NCBI RefSeq assembly: GCF_963931595.1
Contig: NZ_OZ007030.1
Span: 1,666,481-1,730,480 of the forward strand
Direction of reading: 5' to 3'
DNA length: 64,000 nt
Origin: an uncultured Subdoligranulum sp.
GTDB taxonomy: Bacteria; Bacillota; Clostridia; Oscillospirales; Ruminococcaceae
Shown here: piece by piece, positions 17,465 through 26,071 of the stretch
Numbering within the stretch: position 1 is the stretch's first letter
Layout: the number at the start of each line of letters is the position of its first letter
The notes under the pieces: model-generated
What the model was told of the DNA's origin: nothing
The model's input: the letters and a program-made list of their open reading frames with translations, nothing else
Databases searched by the model: none
Translations under genes and position numbers: made by a program

Positions 17465-19219
17465 TCAGCGCTTTTTCAGCTGTTCTTCCAGGCCGGGGCG
17501 CGGGGTGACGTAGACGGTGGTGTAGACGTTGTACAGCACCATGCCGGGCTTGGCACCGTTGGCCTTCCAGATGTTCTTCACCTCGGTGGTATCCACCGCC
17601 ACCTTGGCGCCGCCGTTCTGGCTGGAATGGAGCACCGCCAGCTCGGCCGCCTCCTGCCTGGTGGTGTCGGGGATATCCAGTCCCCGGCTCATCACCACAC
17701 AGTGGCTGCCCGGCGCCTTCTGCACATGGAACCACAGGTCCTTGCCACGGGCGGTGTGCAGCGTCAGCTTGTCGTTCTGCAGGTTGTTGCGGCCCACCAG
17801 GATCTCGAAGCCGTCGCTGGAGGTGTACCGCAGGAAATCCGCCGGTTTCTGTTTGCGGTCCCGCTGCTTGTAGTACTTGAGATAACCCTGGCTCTTGAGT
17901 TCGGCGCGGATCTCGTTGAGGGCCGCCTCGCCGGGGGCGGATTCCACCTCATAGAGCACGGTGCCCAGATATTCGATCTCGGCTTCGCCCTCCACCAGCA
18001 GCTTCTGCAGCATGGTGTGGGCGGTCTGCTTCTTTTTGTAGTCCTTGAAATATTTCTGGGCGTTCTCGTTGGGACCGAGGCGGGGGTCCAGCCGGATGGT
18101 CATATCCTCGCCGGTATAGTAGTTCTGCACCGTCACCTGGCGGTCCCCCTTGTGGATGGCCCACAGGTTGGCCTGGAGCAGCTCCCCGCAGAGGCGCAGC
18201 GTGTCTGCCTTGGCGGACTGGGCCAGCTCCTCCCGCCGGGCGGCCTGCTTGCGCACGGCGCGCTCGTGCATGTTGTGTACCGCCTTGTACAGTTCCCGGC
18301 TCTTCTGCCGCAGCCGCTCCGCCCGGTCCTTGGTGGCGTAGTAATCCTCCAGCATCTCGCTGTAGGTGGGGTACTGGGTCAGGATGGCCTGGGTGCCGTA
18401 CTGCCGCGGCACAAAGAAGCTGAACTCCACCGGCTTGGCGGTGCCGTCCGGCTGGGGCAGCCGCACCGCCGTGGGCGTACCGCCGGCGGCGTGCTCCTCC
18501 TTCAGGGCGTCCAGCGCCTCCGCCAGCATGCGGCGCTCCCCCTCGGAGAGTTCGCAGGCCAGGGCGGGCGTCTCCCCCAGAGCGCGGCAGACAGCCTCCC
18601 GCACCACGATGGGCCCCACGCCCGCCACCACCTTGCCCAGGGCCGAGGCCACCGGCAGGTCCTTCTGGCAGGCGGCTGCCACCATGGACGCCGCGCTGGT
18701 TGCCAGAAAATCCGGCCGGTTGGGTTTGGGCGGCAGCGTGTAGGGCAGGCCGGGCAGCAGCTGCCGGACCTCGCTGTCCTCGAAATCCACCCGCTTCAGG
18801 GCGTCGATGATGCGGCCGTTCTGGACCAGCACCAGGTTGGAATACCGCCCCATCAGTTCCGCCGCCAGCGTGTTGGTGACCAGGTCCCCCATCTCGTTGG
18901 TGCAGCGGAAATCAAAATAGACGATGCGGTCCCCCGGTTCCCGGCGCAGGTCGATGAGCCGCCCGCCCGTCAGGTGCTTGCGCAGCAGCATGCAGAAGCC
19001 CGGGGGCGTCAGCGGGTTTTCAAAGGTTTCCTTCGTCAGGCAGACGCGGGCGGAACCGCTGCGGGCCGACAGCAGCAGCCGGTGGGTTTCGGTGCGGGTG
19101 CGCAGCGTCACCAGCACCTCGTCGCGGGTGGGCTCAAAAATCTTGTCGATCTTGGCATCCAGCAGCGTTGTCTTCAGTTCGTCGGTGACCAGCGCCAGCG
19201 TGGCGGCATCCAGAGACAT
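17465..19219 (-). CDS. rqcH: RqcH / NFACT-family ribosome quality-control protein
   Basis: Bacterial NEMF/Rqc2 homologue (584 aa). It binds 50S subunits obstructed by peptidyl-tRNA and adds C-terminal alanine tails that mark stalled chains for degradation; it was formerly annotated as fibronectin-binding protein. Visible parts are NFACT-N (about residues 1-190, with GDRIVYFDF carrying the Asp-Arg pair needed in B. subtilis RqcH), a middle coiled coil (about 290-430), and NFACT-R at the C-terminus (FEILVGRNNLQNDKLTLHTA, WFHVQKAPGSHCV). The ATG is at 19217-19219. The nearby nif3-trmK genes are not functionally linked as far as is known. Confidence 0.93.
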   Translation of the reverse strand: MSLDAATLALVTDELKTTLLDAKIDKIFEPTRDEVLVTLRTRTETHRLLLSARSGSARVCLTKETFENPLTPPGFCMLLRKHLTGGRLIDLRREPGDRIVYFDFRCTNEMGDLVTNTLAAELMGRYSNLVLVQNGRIIDALKRVDFEDSEVRQLLPGLPYTLPPKPNRPDFLATSAASMVAAACQKDLPVASALGKVVAGVGPIVVREAVCRALGETPALACELSEGERRMLAEALDALKEEHAAGGTPTAVRLPQPDGTAKPVEFSFFVPRQYGTQAILTQYPTYSEMLEDYYATKDRAERLRQKSRELYKAVHNMHERAVRKQAARREELAQSAKADTLRLCGELLQANLWAIHKGDRQVTVQNYYTGEDMTIRLDPRLGPNENAQKYFKDYKKKQTAHTMLQKLLVEGEAEIEYLGTVLYEVESAPGEAALNEIRAELKSQGYLKYYKQRDRKQKPADFLRYTSSDGFEILVGRNNLQNDKLTLHTARGKDLWFHVQKAPGSHCVVMSRGLDIPDTTRQEAAELAVLHSSQNGGAKVAVDTTEVKNIWKANGAKPGMVLYNVYTTVYVTPRPGLEEQLKKR

Positions 19220-19250
19220 AGTTTCACTCCTTCCGGCCCGCAGGCCGGCA

Positions 19251-20009
19251 TCAAACGTTCAAATAAGTATAAGGGTCGGTATCGGCCGCCGCATGGCGCA
19301 CCTCCAGCCGGGGGAAGGCCGCCTGCAGCCGGGCCGCCAGCACATCGGCAATGCCCTGCTCGGTGCCCCAGTGGCCGGCCACCACCAGGCCGATTCCTTT
19401 CTGCCGGGCCAGCAGCGCAATGTGGTGGGCCGCCTCTCCGGTGACCAGGCAGTCGGCGCCCTCGTCGATGGCGTCCTGCAGGTATCCGCCGCCGCCACCG
19501 CTGACCTCCGCCAGCCGGGTGACCGGCTTGCCGCTGTCCACATACTTGACGCCGCTGTGCAGCTTTTCCGCGCAGAACCGGGCGATGGCCTGGGTGGTGG
19601 TGGGGGTCACCGTGCCGATGCGGCCGCAGTTTTCCGCAAAGTTGCGGCGGTCCTCCCGGGAGATGCCCAGCAGGTCCGCCAGCGTATCGTTGACGCCGCC
19701 GGCGGTGGCGTCCAGGTTGGTGTGCATGCAGATGCCCGAAATGCCCTTTTGCAGCAGCATGGCCGGGACATCCTCCGCCGTGATCTGCGCCATGGGATGG
19801 AAGATCACCGGGTGGTGGCTGACCACCAGCTGGCAGCCCGAGGCCGCCGCTTCCTGCACCACCTCCGCCGTGATGTCCAGCGCCGTGAGCACCTTGTCCA
19901 CCGGGCGGCCGGCGTCCACCAGCAGCCCCACGTTGTCCCAGCTGCAGGCCAGTTCCGGCGGGGCAAAGGTTTTCAGTTCCTGCAAAATTTCCTGTACCGT
20001 TACAGACAT
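19251..20009 (-). CDS. Nif3-like dinuclear metal-centre protein
   Basis: Nif3/YqfO-family protein (252 aa), short form without the PII-like insertion seen in B. subtilis YqfO. The N-terminus (LACSWDNVGLLVD) and the histidine motifs VVSHHPVIFHPM and ICMHTNLDATAGGVND are the metal-binding signature; the C-terminal TGEAAHH and VVAGHWGTEQ supply the rest. It is sometimes annotated as GTP cyclohydrolase I type 2, but the substrate is not established. The ATG at 20007-20009 overlaps the trmK end by 10 nt, the same pairing as yqfN-yqfO in Bacillus. Confidence 0.92.
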   Translation of the reverse strand: MSVTVQEILQELKTFAPPELACSWDNVGLLVDAGRPVDKVLTALDITAEVVQEAAASGCQLVVSHHPVIFHPMAQITAEDVPAMLLQKGISGICMHTNLDATAGGVNDTLADLLGISREDRRNFAENCGRIGTVTPTTTQAIARFCAEKLHSGVKYVDSGKPVTRLAEVSGGGGGYLQDAIDEGADCLVTGEAAHHIALLARQKGIGLVVAGHWGTEQGIADVLAARLQAAFPRLEVRHAAADTDPYTYLNV

Positions 20010-20674
20010 GAGCGTTTCTCCAATTCTTGTATCAGGGCGTCCACCGCGTCGGCCTCGGCGCCGGGGGCAAGCCCCAGACGGTATTTTTTCAGTTTCACAT
20101 TCTGCTGGGCGCAGTACGCCCCGAAACCGGGCTGGCCCTCGGTTTTGCCGCAGAGGCATTCCAGGCCGTCCGGTTCATGGGCCGTGCCGGCATACTGCGC
20201 ATTCATGACGGCATACCACCGCCCCGCCGCCTGGGCCAGCGTCTCGGCAACCAGGGCAAAGCCCCGGCGGGCCAGCCACCGCCGCAGAATGCTGTGCTTG
20301 GTGGCCGGCACCAGCACCAGGTTGTAGCGGGCATCCAACACCCAGGGCGCCGCCTCGAGGATCTCGATGATGGTCTCGGCCCCCATGCCGGCGATGATGA
20401 TATCCTCCACCTCGCCGGGCGCCACCACCGACAGGCCGCTGCCCAGCCGGCACTGCACCTTCTCCCCGTAGGGGGCACAGCGGCGGCGGGCCTTGTCCAG
20501 CGGGTCGGGGCGCAGGTCACAAGCCAAAACAAGCGGGCAGCGACCGCTGCCCGCCAGTGCGGCGCTTAATTTGCCATGATCGCAGCCGATGTCCGCCGCG
20601 GCATGCCCCGGCCTTACATAGGCAAAGGCAGCCGCCAGACGGGCATCCAGCCGCGGTGGATTACTGGTGTGCAA
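20000..20674 (-). CDS. trmK: tRNA (adenine-22-N1)-methyltransferase TrmK, probable TTG start
   Basis: SAM-dependent enzyme that makes m1A22 in tRNA (224 aa). The class I methyltransferase motif AAADIGCDHGKLSAAL is at about residues 24-39, the acidic motif II LACDLRPD follows, and DIIIAGMGAETI matches the TrmK catalytic region. No ATG fits the N-terminus; a TTG at 20672-20674 inside the 3' end of the preceding DUF1858 gene gives HTSNPPRLDARLAA, the expected start. The overlap suggests coupling with its neighbours; the start is less certain than the gene. Confidence 0.9.
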   Translation of the reverse strand: MHTSNPPRLDARLAAAFAYVRPGHAAADIGCDHGKLSAALAGSGRCPLVLACDLRPDPLDKARRRCAPYGEKVQCRLGSGLSVVAPGEVEDIIIAGMGAETIIEILEAAPWVLDARYNLVLVPATKHSILRRWLARRGFALVAETLAQAAGRWYAVMNAQYAGTAHEPDGLECLCGKTEGQPGFGAYCAQQNVKLKKYRLGLAPGAEADAVDALIQELEKRSCL

Positions 20675-20867
20675 AGTAATCGTTCAGCTGGGCCACGAGG
20701 GCATCGGCGTCCACACCATGGACGGCGCAGGCCTGCTCCACGGTCTCACCGTGGGCCGCCATGCAGCCCAGGCAGTGCATACCGGTGGCCAGGAAGATGG
20801 GCACGCAGCCCTGGGCGGGGTCGTGGTTGAGGATTTCGGCGATGATGGTATCTTTCGTAACAGTCAT
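20661..20867 (-). CDS. DUF1858 small redox-disulfide domain protein
   Basis: Small protein (68 aa) of the DUF1858 family, found alone or next to hybrid-cluster and ScdA-type Fe-S repair proteins. The hallmark MHCLGCMAAHGETVEQA contains a CxxC pair that could be redox active or metal binding. The gene starts at an ATG at 20865-20867 with AAGGAAA upstream and overlaps the trmK start by 14 nt. The precise function is unknown. Confidence 0.85.
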   Translation of the reverse strand: MTVTKDTIIAEILNHDPAQGCVPIFLATGMHCLGCMAAHGETVEQACAVHGVDADALVAQLNDYFAHQ

Positions 20868-20898
20868 GGGAAGGTTTCCTTTCTGATTTGTTGTATTT

Positions 20899-23166
20899 TT
20901 ATGAAACCGGCTGCCAGGAGGTGTAGAGACCGAACCCCTGGAGCTGGGTCAACAAGGTGAGGAGCGCCACCCACAGCGCCGCCCCGTGAGCGGCACTGCG
21001 GCGCAGCGCAAGCCGGCGGTTGTGGTGCACCAGCACCAGCGCCAGCGGAAGGACCGGCAGCAGGTAGCGGCCCTGCATGCCGAAGAGTGTCTGGTAATTG
21101 ATGGGCGTCCAGTTGAGGGCCGCGGCCAGAACCGCCGCCGCCACGCAACAGAGAATGCCCGCCATCCCCCACGCCGCGGGGCGTGTGAGCAGCGTTTTTT
21201 CCTCCTGCCGGGGCAGCGCCGCCGCCAGCAGCGCCAGCAACAGGCCGATGGCGATCAGCCAGCTGACATCGATGCGGTAAACGATGGGCTCGCCCAGCGT
21301 GGTGCCCAGCAGGCCCTGGAGCCAGAGCCCGCCCTGTTCAGGCAAAGTGCGCAGCAGCAGCTTGACGGTTGCCGGCAGATTGCGGCAGATATACCCGAAG
21401 GAGAAGGTCCAGATGGAGTCCCCGTTGGGGTTGACCATCAGCAGCTGGTCGGGGGTAAGCCCCCCGCCCATGCGGGAGAGGGCGAAGACGCCGCCTGCCC
21501 CCAGCAGCACCACCGCAGCCGCCACGCCCCGGACAAACCGGCGCCGTGCCGTAGGGGTGCGACAGACCCGCAGGTAGACGGCACAGAGCACCGCCGCCAG
21601 CACCACCACCGCCAGACCCCCGGCCGCCAGCACCGCCCGGTTCATATCCCGGGCCGCGTAGGCCAGCTCCGACAGGTTGGCGGCCATCCAGAGCACCGCC
21701 GCCAGCAGCAGGATGCCCAGCTGGACCAGGCGTCCCGGGCGGACCGGCAGGCCGCGCAGCGATACAGTAGAATTTTCCGCCGTACGGCGCGGGTCGAGGT
21801 GCTCGGCCGGAATGGCCAGACAGAGCAGGATCACCGGCAGATAGATGGCCTTGGCCGGGGCCACCGCCGCCGCCAGCACCGCCAGCAGAACCAGCTGCCA
21901 GCGGGCGGCACGTTGGGTGCGCAGCCGCATGCAGAGGGCGGTGAACAGGAAGACCGTGCCCAGCACCCCCGCGTCGGGGGAAAGGCTGGCGGCCAGCTGC
22001 AGGGACATGGGCAGCAGCGCCACACAGGCGAAGAGCCCGCGCAGCACGCCGGGAGCCGCTGCCACCGCCGCCACCGTCAGGATCAGATACAAAAGCAGGT
22101 TGGCCGTGCGGCCCCAGCCCAGCATGGTGTAGAAGTTTTGGCCATTCAGCCGCGCCAGCCAGATGCCCAGCGCCTGGGCCCAGTAGTTGCCGCTGCCCTG
22201 ACCGGCCTCCGCCTCGCTGACTTCGGTCAGTGTGTTGGGGCTGCCGGCGTCCTGGGCGGCCGCCTGGGCCTGGGCTTTGTAGGCAAAAATGCCGATCTCG
22301 CCGGTTTTGGTGCCGAAATAGGGAGCATCGCAGCTGCGCACCAGCAGATGGCCGCTCTCGTCAGCGGTCTGTTGGCCGCTCCACCGGCCGGCCAGCTCAT
22401 AGGCCGCCGCCAGATGGGTGTATTCATCAGGGGCTACCAGGGCGGGGGTCACCCGCAGGAAGCCGCAGCCCAGTGCCAGGCCGGCCACCGCCACCAACAG
22501 GGCCAGAGGCGCCTGCAGCACCGCCAGCAGCACCGCCCCGAAGGCAGCCACCGCCAGCGGGGCGGCCAGTCCCTGGGCCAGGCGGGAAGGCCAGTTGCCC
22601 GAGTAATCCGCCACCAGCTGGATGGCCAGCGTGGCGTCCAGCGGCTCGCCGTCGGCGCCGCCACGGAGCAGCTCCATGCCGTCCACCGCCCCTTCGCTGG
22701 CCCAGAGCCCCAGCGGCCCGTCCCAGGGCACCGCATTATAAAGGTGCACCGTCAGCGTTTCTGCTTTCTCGGGTATATAGGGCTCGTCCATCGTGAAGGC
22801 GGTAAAATTGTCGTCGAAGATGTTGAGGAAGTTGCCCGCCATCTGGGCGATGAGGGTGCCTTCCTCGTTGGTGACATCCACCATGACCATGCCGGACTTG
22901 TAGAGCTGGCCGTGGGTGCTGAAATTCAGCCGCACCCCGTAAAAGGCCTGCCCGGCCTGGAGGGGCACCTCCTGGGTGAGGCCCTCCTCCGGCAGGTCGA
23001 TGATCTGGGTGTAGTCATCGTTAAGGATCTCAAACACCGGTTGGTTGCCCAGCCTGTCCTGCAGGTCGTAGCCCACCCAGCGGCAGAGCAGCCAGACCGC
23101 GCCGGCTGCCACCAGCGCCGCCACCAGGGCGAGCACACCCCGCCACACTCGGGAAGATAAGGACAT
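20899..23166 (-). CDS. DUF2142-family polytopic membrane protein
   Basis: Integral membrane protein of about 755 aa. The chosen start (ATG at 23164-23166) follows AAAGGCGG; a longer frame with a Cys-rich extension runs upstream. One N-terminal helix is followed by a large extracytoplasmic domain (about residues 40-200) and then at least ten hydrophobic helices. The loop TPALVAPDEYTHLAAAYELAG after the second helix carries the acidic DE pair typical of GT-C-like glycosyltransferases and of DUF2142. It lies 77 nt downstream of a GT39-like gene. A role in lipid-linked sugar transfer to surface glycans is inferred; donor and acceptor are unknown. Confidence 0.75.
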   Translation of the reverse strand: MSLSSRVWRGVLALVAALVAAGAVWLLCRWVGYDLQDRLGNQPVFEILNDDYTQIIDLPEEGLTQEVPLQAGQAFYGVRLNFSTHGQLYKSGMVMVDVTNEEGTLIAQMAGNFLNIFDDNFTAFTMDEPYIPEKAETLTVHLYNAVPWDGPLGLWASEGAVDGMELLRGGADGEPLDATLAIQLVADYSGNWPSRLAQGLAAPLAVAAFGAVLLAVLQAPLALLVAVAGLALGCGFLRVTPALVAPDEYTHLAAAYELAGRWSGQQTADESGHLLVRSCDAPYFGTKTGEIGIFAYKAQAQAAAQDAGSPNTLTEVSEAEAGQGSGNYWAQALGIWLARLNGQNFYTMLGWGRTANLLLYLILTVAAVAAAPGVLRGLFACVALLPMSLQLAASLSPDAGVLGTVFLFTALCMRLRTQRAARWQLVLLAVLAAAVAPAKAIYLPVILLCLAIPAEHLDPRRTAENSTVSLRGLPVRPGRLVQLGILLLAAVLWMAANLSELAYAARDMNRAVLAAGGLAVVVLAAVLCAVYLRVCRTPTARRRFVRGVAAAVVLLGAGGVFALSRMGGGLTPDQLLMVNPNGDSIWTFSFGYICRNLPATVKLLLRTLPEQGGLWLQGLLGTTLGEPIVYRIDVSWLIAIGLLLALLAAALPRQEEKTLLTRPAAWGMAGILCCVAAAVLAAALNWTPINYQTLFGMQGRYLLPVLPLALVLVHHNRRLALRRSAAHGAALWVALLTLLTQLQGFGLYTSWQPVS

Positions 23167-23243
23167 GGGGATCGCCGCCTTTCTTTCAGGATTTGCGTGG
23201 GCCGCTGTTATTATACCGCAACCGGAGCAAAAGCGCAAATGCT

Positions 23244-24689
23244 TCACGCCCGGCGGTAGAGATACCAGGTCACGGTGCCCTCGCCGCCGTCGTAGGAAGC
23301 CTCATCGATGCAATGGTACGAGGGGAACCGCTGTTCCAGGTCATCCACCAGGGCCACCACGTAGGTCACGGCCCCCTCTTCCAGCAGGCGGTTCTGTTCG
23401 GTCCACTGGGCTTCCAGCGGCATGTTGGTCACGCAGAAATACCGCCCCGGCGGCAGCAGACCCGACGCCGTATAGAATCCGCCGTCCAGGGTTCCGTAGT
23501 TGAGAAGGCTGGCCTCTTCGTCCGCCGCCATCGTCCGGGCAAAGCGCAGCTGGGGCAGGCTTTCCGCCGCCCGGCCGCGCAGCGGCGCGTTGGGGCTGGC
23601 CAGCCAGGCAAAGGCCACCGCGGCCGCCATCCCCGCCCAGGGCAGCAGCATCCTCACAGGCCGCAACCCTTCCACCCGGGCAGAAAGGCGGACCAGCGGC
23701 ACGAGACCCAGCGGTGCAAAGACCGCGAGCACCAGCCCGTAGTAGACAAGATACCCGCCCATCAGGCTGGTGAGGGCCAGCCCCGCCGCCAGCAGCACCA
23801 CCGAACCAGCCACAGCCCGGCGGCGGGCAGCCAGAGCGCCCACCAGAAAGAGCAGCGTCAGCCCGGCGGCCGGCAGGGCATCCCGCACCGCCCACCAGAG
23901 GTGCTGCGGCAGCGCGGTCGCGCCGCCGCTGTTTCCTGTATACAGGAAGAGGTTATCGTAAAAGTAGGCGGTGAACCAGTCGTCCAGCGCCCCGTGCACA
24001 CCGAAGTAAACCACCCAGGGCAGCGTGGCCAGCGCCATACCGGCCAGATAGGCCCCGCAGCTGCGGGCCAGGGCACGGGTTCTTCCCTGCCGCAGGTAGA
24101 GTGCCGCCAGCACCGCCGCCCACACCAGATAGAAGCCCAGCACGGTATATTTGAGCCAGAGGGCACATCCCGCCAGCACCCCCTGCCCCAGCACGGCCGC
24201 CAGGGGCATCTCCTGCCGCCGGTGCACTGTGCGCAGCAGCCCGTACAGGGCCACCGCCAAAAAGGGTAGCAGGAATTCCTCGGCGCTGCCCCCGTGGGAG
24301 AAGGCCCGGCTGGCGGCAATGCCCGCTGCCGGAAGCACCGCCCAGGCGGGATGGGGGGCTTTGGCGGTAAAGAGGGCGACGGTATCCAGGCTGACGGCCA
24401 GAAACACCGCGAAGGCCGCCACTTCCAGAATCAGCACCCCGGTGAAGCCGGTGTGGTCCATCAGCCAGCCGATGCCGTAGAGGAAATACAGCACCGGGCC
24501 CTTGTGGTCGAAGACATCCCGGTAGAGCACCCGGCCGCTGAACATGGACTTGCCCATGGTGAAGAAGATGTTGGCGTCCATCCAGTCATTGAAGGCAAAC
24601 AGAGGGGAAGATTTGCTGCACAAAAACAGCAGTACGGCGGCGATACCTGCGCACCACAGCAGTTTTTTCCCTGTGAGACACCGGGTCAC
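23244..24689 (-). CDS. GT39/PMT-like membrane glycosyltransferase
   Basis: Polytopic membrane protein of about 481 aa with a GT-C-like layout: NDWMDANIFFTMGKSMFSGRVLYRDVFDHKGPVLYF carries acidic residues in the first large loop, and about ten further hydrophobic helices follow. The start is set at a GTG at 24687-24689, 7 nt after GGGAGG; a longer open frame lacks a binding site. The segment DHKGPVLYFLYG is common in GT39-like proteins. The GGGAGG site follows a terminator-like hairpin, so expression may depend on readthrough. Donor and acceptor cannot be told from sequence. Confidence 0.7.
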   Translation of the reverse strand: MTRCLTGKKLLWCAGIAAVLLFLCSKSSPLFAFNDWMDANIFFTMGKSMFSGRVLYRDVFDHKGPVLYFLYGIGWLMDHTGFTGVLILEVAAFAVFLAVSLDTVALFTAKAPHPAWAVLPAAGIAASRAFSHGGSAEEFLLPFLAVALYGLLRTVHRRQEMPLAAVLGQGVLAGCALWLKYTVLGFYLVWAAVLAALYLRQGRTRALARSCGAYLAGMALATLPWVVYFGVHGALDDWFTAYFYDNLFLYTGNSGGATALPQHLWWAVRDALPAAGLTLLFLVGALAARRRAVAGSVVLLAAGLALTSLMGGYLVYYGLVLAVFAPLGLVPLVRLSARVEGLRPVRMLLPWAGMAAAVAFAWLASPNAPLRGRAAESLPQLRFARTMAADEEASLLNYGTLDGGFYTASGLLPPGRYFCVTNMPLEAQWTEQNRLLEEGAVTYVVALVDDLEQRFPSYHCIDEASYDGGEGTVTWYLYRRA

Positions 24690-24700
24690 AGGCACACCTC

Positions 24701-24742
24701 CCAAAACAAACCGCGCCCCAGTCGGAACCGACCGGGGCGCGG
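24701..24742 (-). terminator. Terminator-like hairpin directly before the GT39 ribosome binding site
   Basis: Arms CCGCGCCCC-A-GTCGG and CCGAC-C-GGGGCGCGG with a two-base loop form a near-perfect 15-bp stem; on the minus strand it is followed by TTTGTTTT and then GGGAGG. It ends the zinc-ribbon transcript or attenuates the downstream glycosyltransferase genes. Confidence 0.75.
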
Positions 24743-24784
24743 AATGGAAATTCAAACTCGTGTTACACGTTTACACGCGCAAAA

Positions 24785-25063
24785 TCAGCCGTTCTCTTTC
24801 ATCTTGGCAAAGCACTCGCTGCAGTAGACCGGGCGGTCCTCACGCGGCTGGAAGGGAACTTTGCAAGCCTTGCCGCAGCTGGCGCAAACGGCATCGTACA
24901 TCTGACGCTCACCGCGGGTAGCGTTCTTGCGGGCATCGCGGCAGGCCTTGCAGCGCTGGGGCTGGTTCTCGAAACCACGGCTGGCGTAGAACTCCTGCTC
25001 GCCGGCGGTCCAGACGAACTCCTTGCCGCATTCCTTGCATACCAAAGTCTTGTCTTCGAACAT
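24785..25063 (-). CDS. Zinc-ribbon protein
   Basis: Small protein (92 aa) with three CxxC pairs: VCKECGKEF near the N-terminus, RCKACRDA in the middle and CASCGKAC/YCSECF at the end. These suggest two zinc ribbons, as in the zinc-ribbon domain proteins common in Clostridia. The start at 25061-25063 (MFEDKTLVC) has AGAGGAGA 8 nt upstream. It is expressed from its own gap, about 125 nt downstream of the sigma gene. The function is unknown; nucleic-acid or ribosome binding is possible. Confidence 0.8.
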   Translation of the reverse strand: MFEDKTLVCKECGKEFVWTAGEQEFYASRGFENQPQRCKACRDARKNATRGERQMYDAVCASCGKACKVPFQPREDRPVYCSECFAKMKENG

Positions 25064-25188
25064 AATGGGTATCTCCTCTGTTTGTATTTGCCCGCGGAAG
25101 AATCTAAACCAACGCATAACGAACTGATTTTAGGCGCTACTGGGGGCAGGTTGATATATGACCAGGCAAACGCCTGAATCCAAAAGTT

Positions 25189-25731
25189 TCACCCGCGCAG
25201 CTTGCGGCGGGCGCGGGCCAGCGCATTGGCCACTGCCTTGGGTGTGATGCCAAGGTCGCGGGCTGTCTGGGCTACCGGCTGGCCATGTAAACTGGCCACC
25301 AGAGCCCGACGTTCCAGCACAGAAAGTTCGGTCTGCATGCGTTGCAGGGTGTCGGCGTAGCGTTCCCCCGCGATGGCCAGTTCCTCCGGCCCCGGCTGGG
25401 GAATGTTCTCGGCATCGGGCAGCGGTACACTGAAGTTCAGCGGTGCATGCTTCTTGCGCAGGGCCGCCCGCTGGGCGTCCTGCTGGGCATGATGGATGCA
25501 GGCGGCGGCGTAGGAGGCAAAGGGCGTACCGGCGGCCGGCCGGTAGCTCCGCACGGCCTGAAACAGTCCGATCAGGCCCTCCTGCACGGCGTCCTCAAAA
25601 TCCAGGCCGGGAGCCCGGTAGATCGCCGCCCCCTTGCGGATGGCGGGCATCATACGGGCAATCAGTGCGGCCAGGGCGGTATCGTCCCCCTGCTGTGCGC
25701 GCACAAGCAGGTCATCGTCCACTTTTTGCAT
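25189..25731 (-). CDS. Small sigma-70-family factor (SigH-like)
   Basis: RNA polymerase sigma factor of 180 aa lacking sigma-1.1 and sigma-3. Region 2 (about residues 20-85) carries DFEDAVQEGLIGLFQAVRSYRP and GTPFASYAAACIHHAQQD. Region 4 (about 130-178) has ELSVLERRALVASLHGQP then ITPKAVANALARARRKLRG as helix-turn-helix. It resembles SigH/Spo0H-type or ECF-like factors; no anti-sigma gene adjoins it. Start ATG at 25729-25731 with GGAGAAG upstream. Its own promoter is a good sigma-A site (see 25767-25795), so it is not obviously autoregulated. Confidence 0.85.
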   Translation of the reverse strand: MQKVDDDLLVRAQQGDDTALAALIARMMPAIRKGAAIYRAPGLDFEDAVQEGLIGLFQAVRSYRPAAGTPFASYAAACIHHAQQDAQRAALRKKHAPLNFSVPLPDAENIPQPGPEELAIAGERYADTLQRMQTELSVLERRALVASLHGQPVAQTARDLGITPKAVANALARARRKLRG

Positions 25732-25766
25732 GAAAACTTCTCCATCCGGCAGATGCGAACACCTTT

Positions 25767-25795
25767 ATAATACCTGTAATAAAGGCATTTGTCAA
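25767..25795 (-). promoter_or_regulatory. Promoter of the sigma-factor gene
   Basis: Minus-strand TTGACA (25790-25795), 17-nt spacer, TATTAT (25767-25772), about 35 nt before the sigma ATG. It is back to back with the promoter of the riboswitch-led decarboxylase operon. Confidence 0.7.
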
Positions 25796-25852
25796 ACATT
25801 TTTTATGCAGCCTGCCGAAAGTCTCCCGGCTGATTTTGTGCATCCCGGGTGC

Positions 25853-25881
25853 TTGTAATTTCCAGGGCAACCTGCTATACT
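25853..25881 (+). promoter_or_regulatory. Promoter of the riboswitch / decarboxylase operon
   Basis: TTGTAA (25853-25858), 17-nt spacer, TATACT (25876-25881). Transcription would begin near 25888, a few bases before the first paired arm of the riboswitch. Confidence 0.75.
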
Positions 25882-25887
25882 GAAAAA

Positions 25888-26036
25888 TACAGCAAAAGGG
25901 AGTAAGCGGCACGGTATGGCAGCGGCCAGCCGTGCGTTCGGCCTCGTCACCACGGGCGTTGTGCACGCCCCGGGGTCCTACCCAAGCACTGAGACTTTTG
26001 CCGCAGTCGGTACGCGATTGCGGCAAAGGTCTTTTT
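25888..26036 (+). ncRNA. yybP-ykoY-like (Mn2+) riboswitch with terminator
   Basis: The leader begins GCAAAAGGGAGTAAGC and later contains CGTCACCACGGGC and AAGCACTGAGAC, the order of conserved elements in yybP-ykoY manganese riboswitches. P1 is formed by GCAAAAG (25892-25898) with CTTTTGC (25995-26001). The same 3' strand also forms the 5' arm of a terminator hairpin (GCCGCA../..TGCGGC) that ends in AAAGGTC and six Ts at about 26036. Ligand-stabilised P1 would therefore prevent termination, an ON switch. The class is assigned by eye; a Na+ riboswitch is the main alternative given the downstream gene. Confidence 0.75.
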
Positions 26037-26071
26037 TGTTGCTCCCCGTGCAAAATAAAGGAGGAATTCCC

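Noticed and set aside
20986..23160. 724-codon plus-strand frame opposite the DUF2142 gene
   Set aside because: It is antisense to a membrane protein with clear helices; the product is a Gln/Arg/His-rich shadow.
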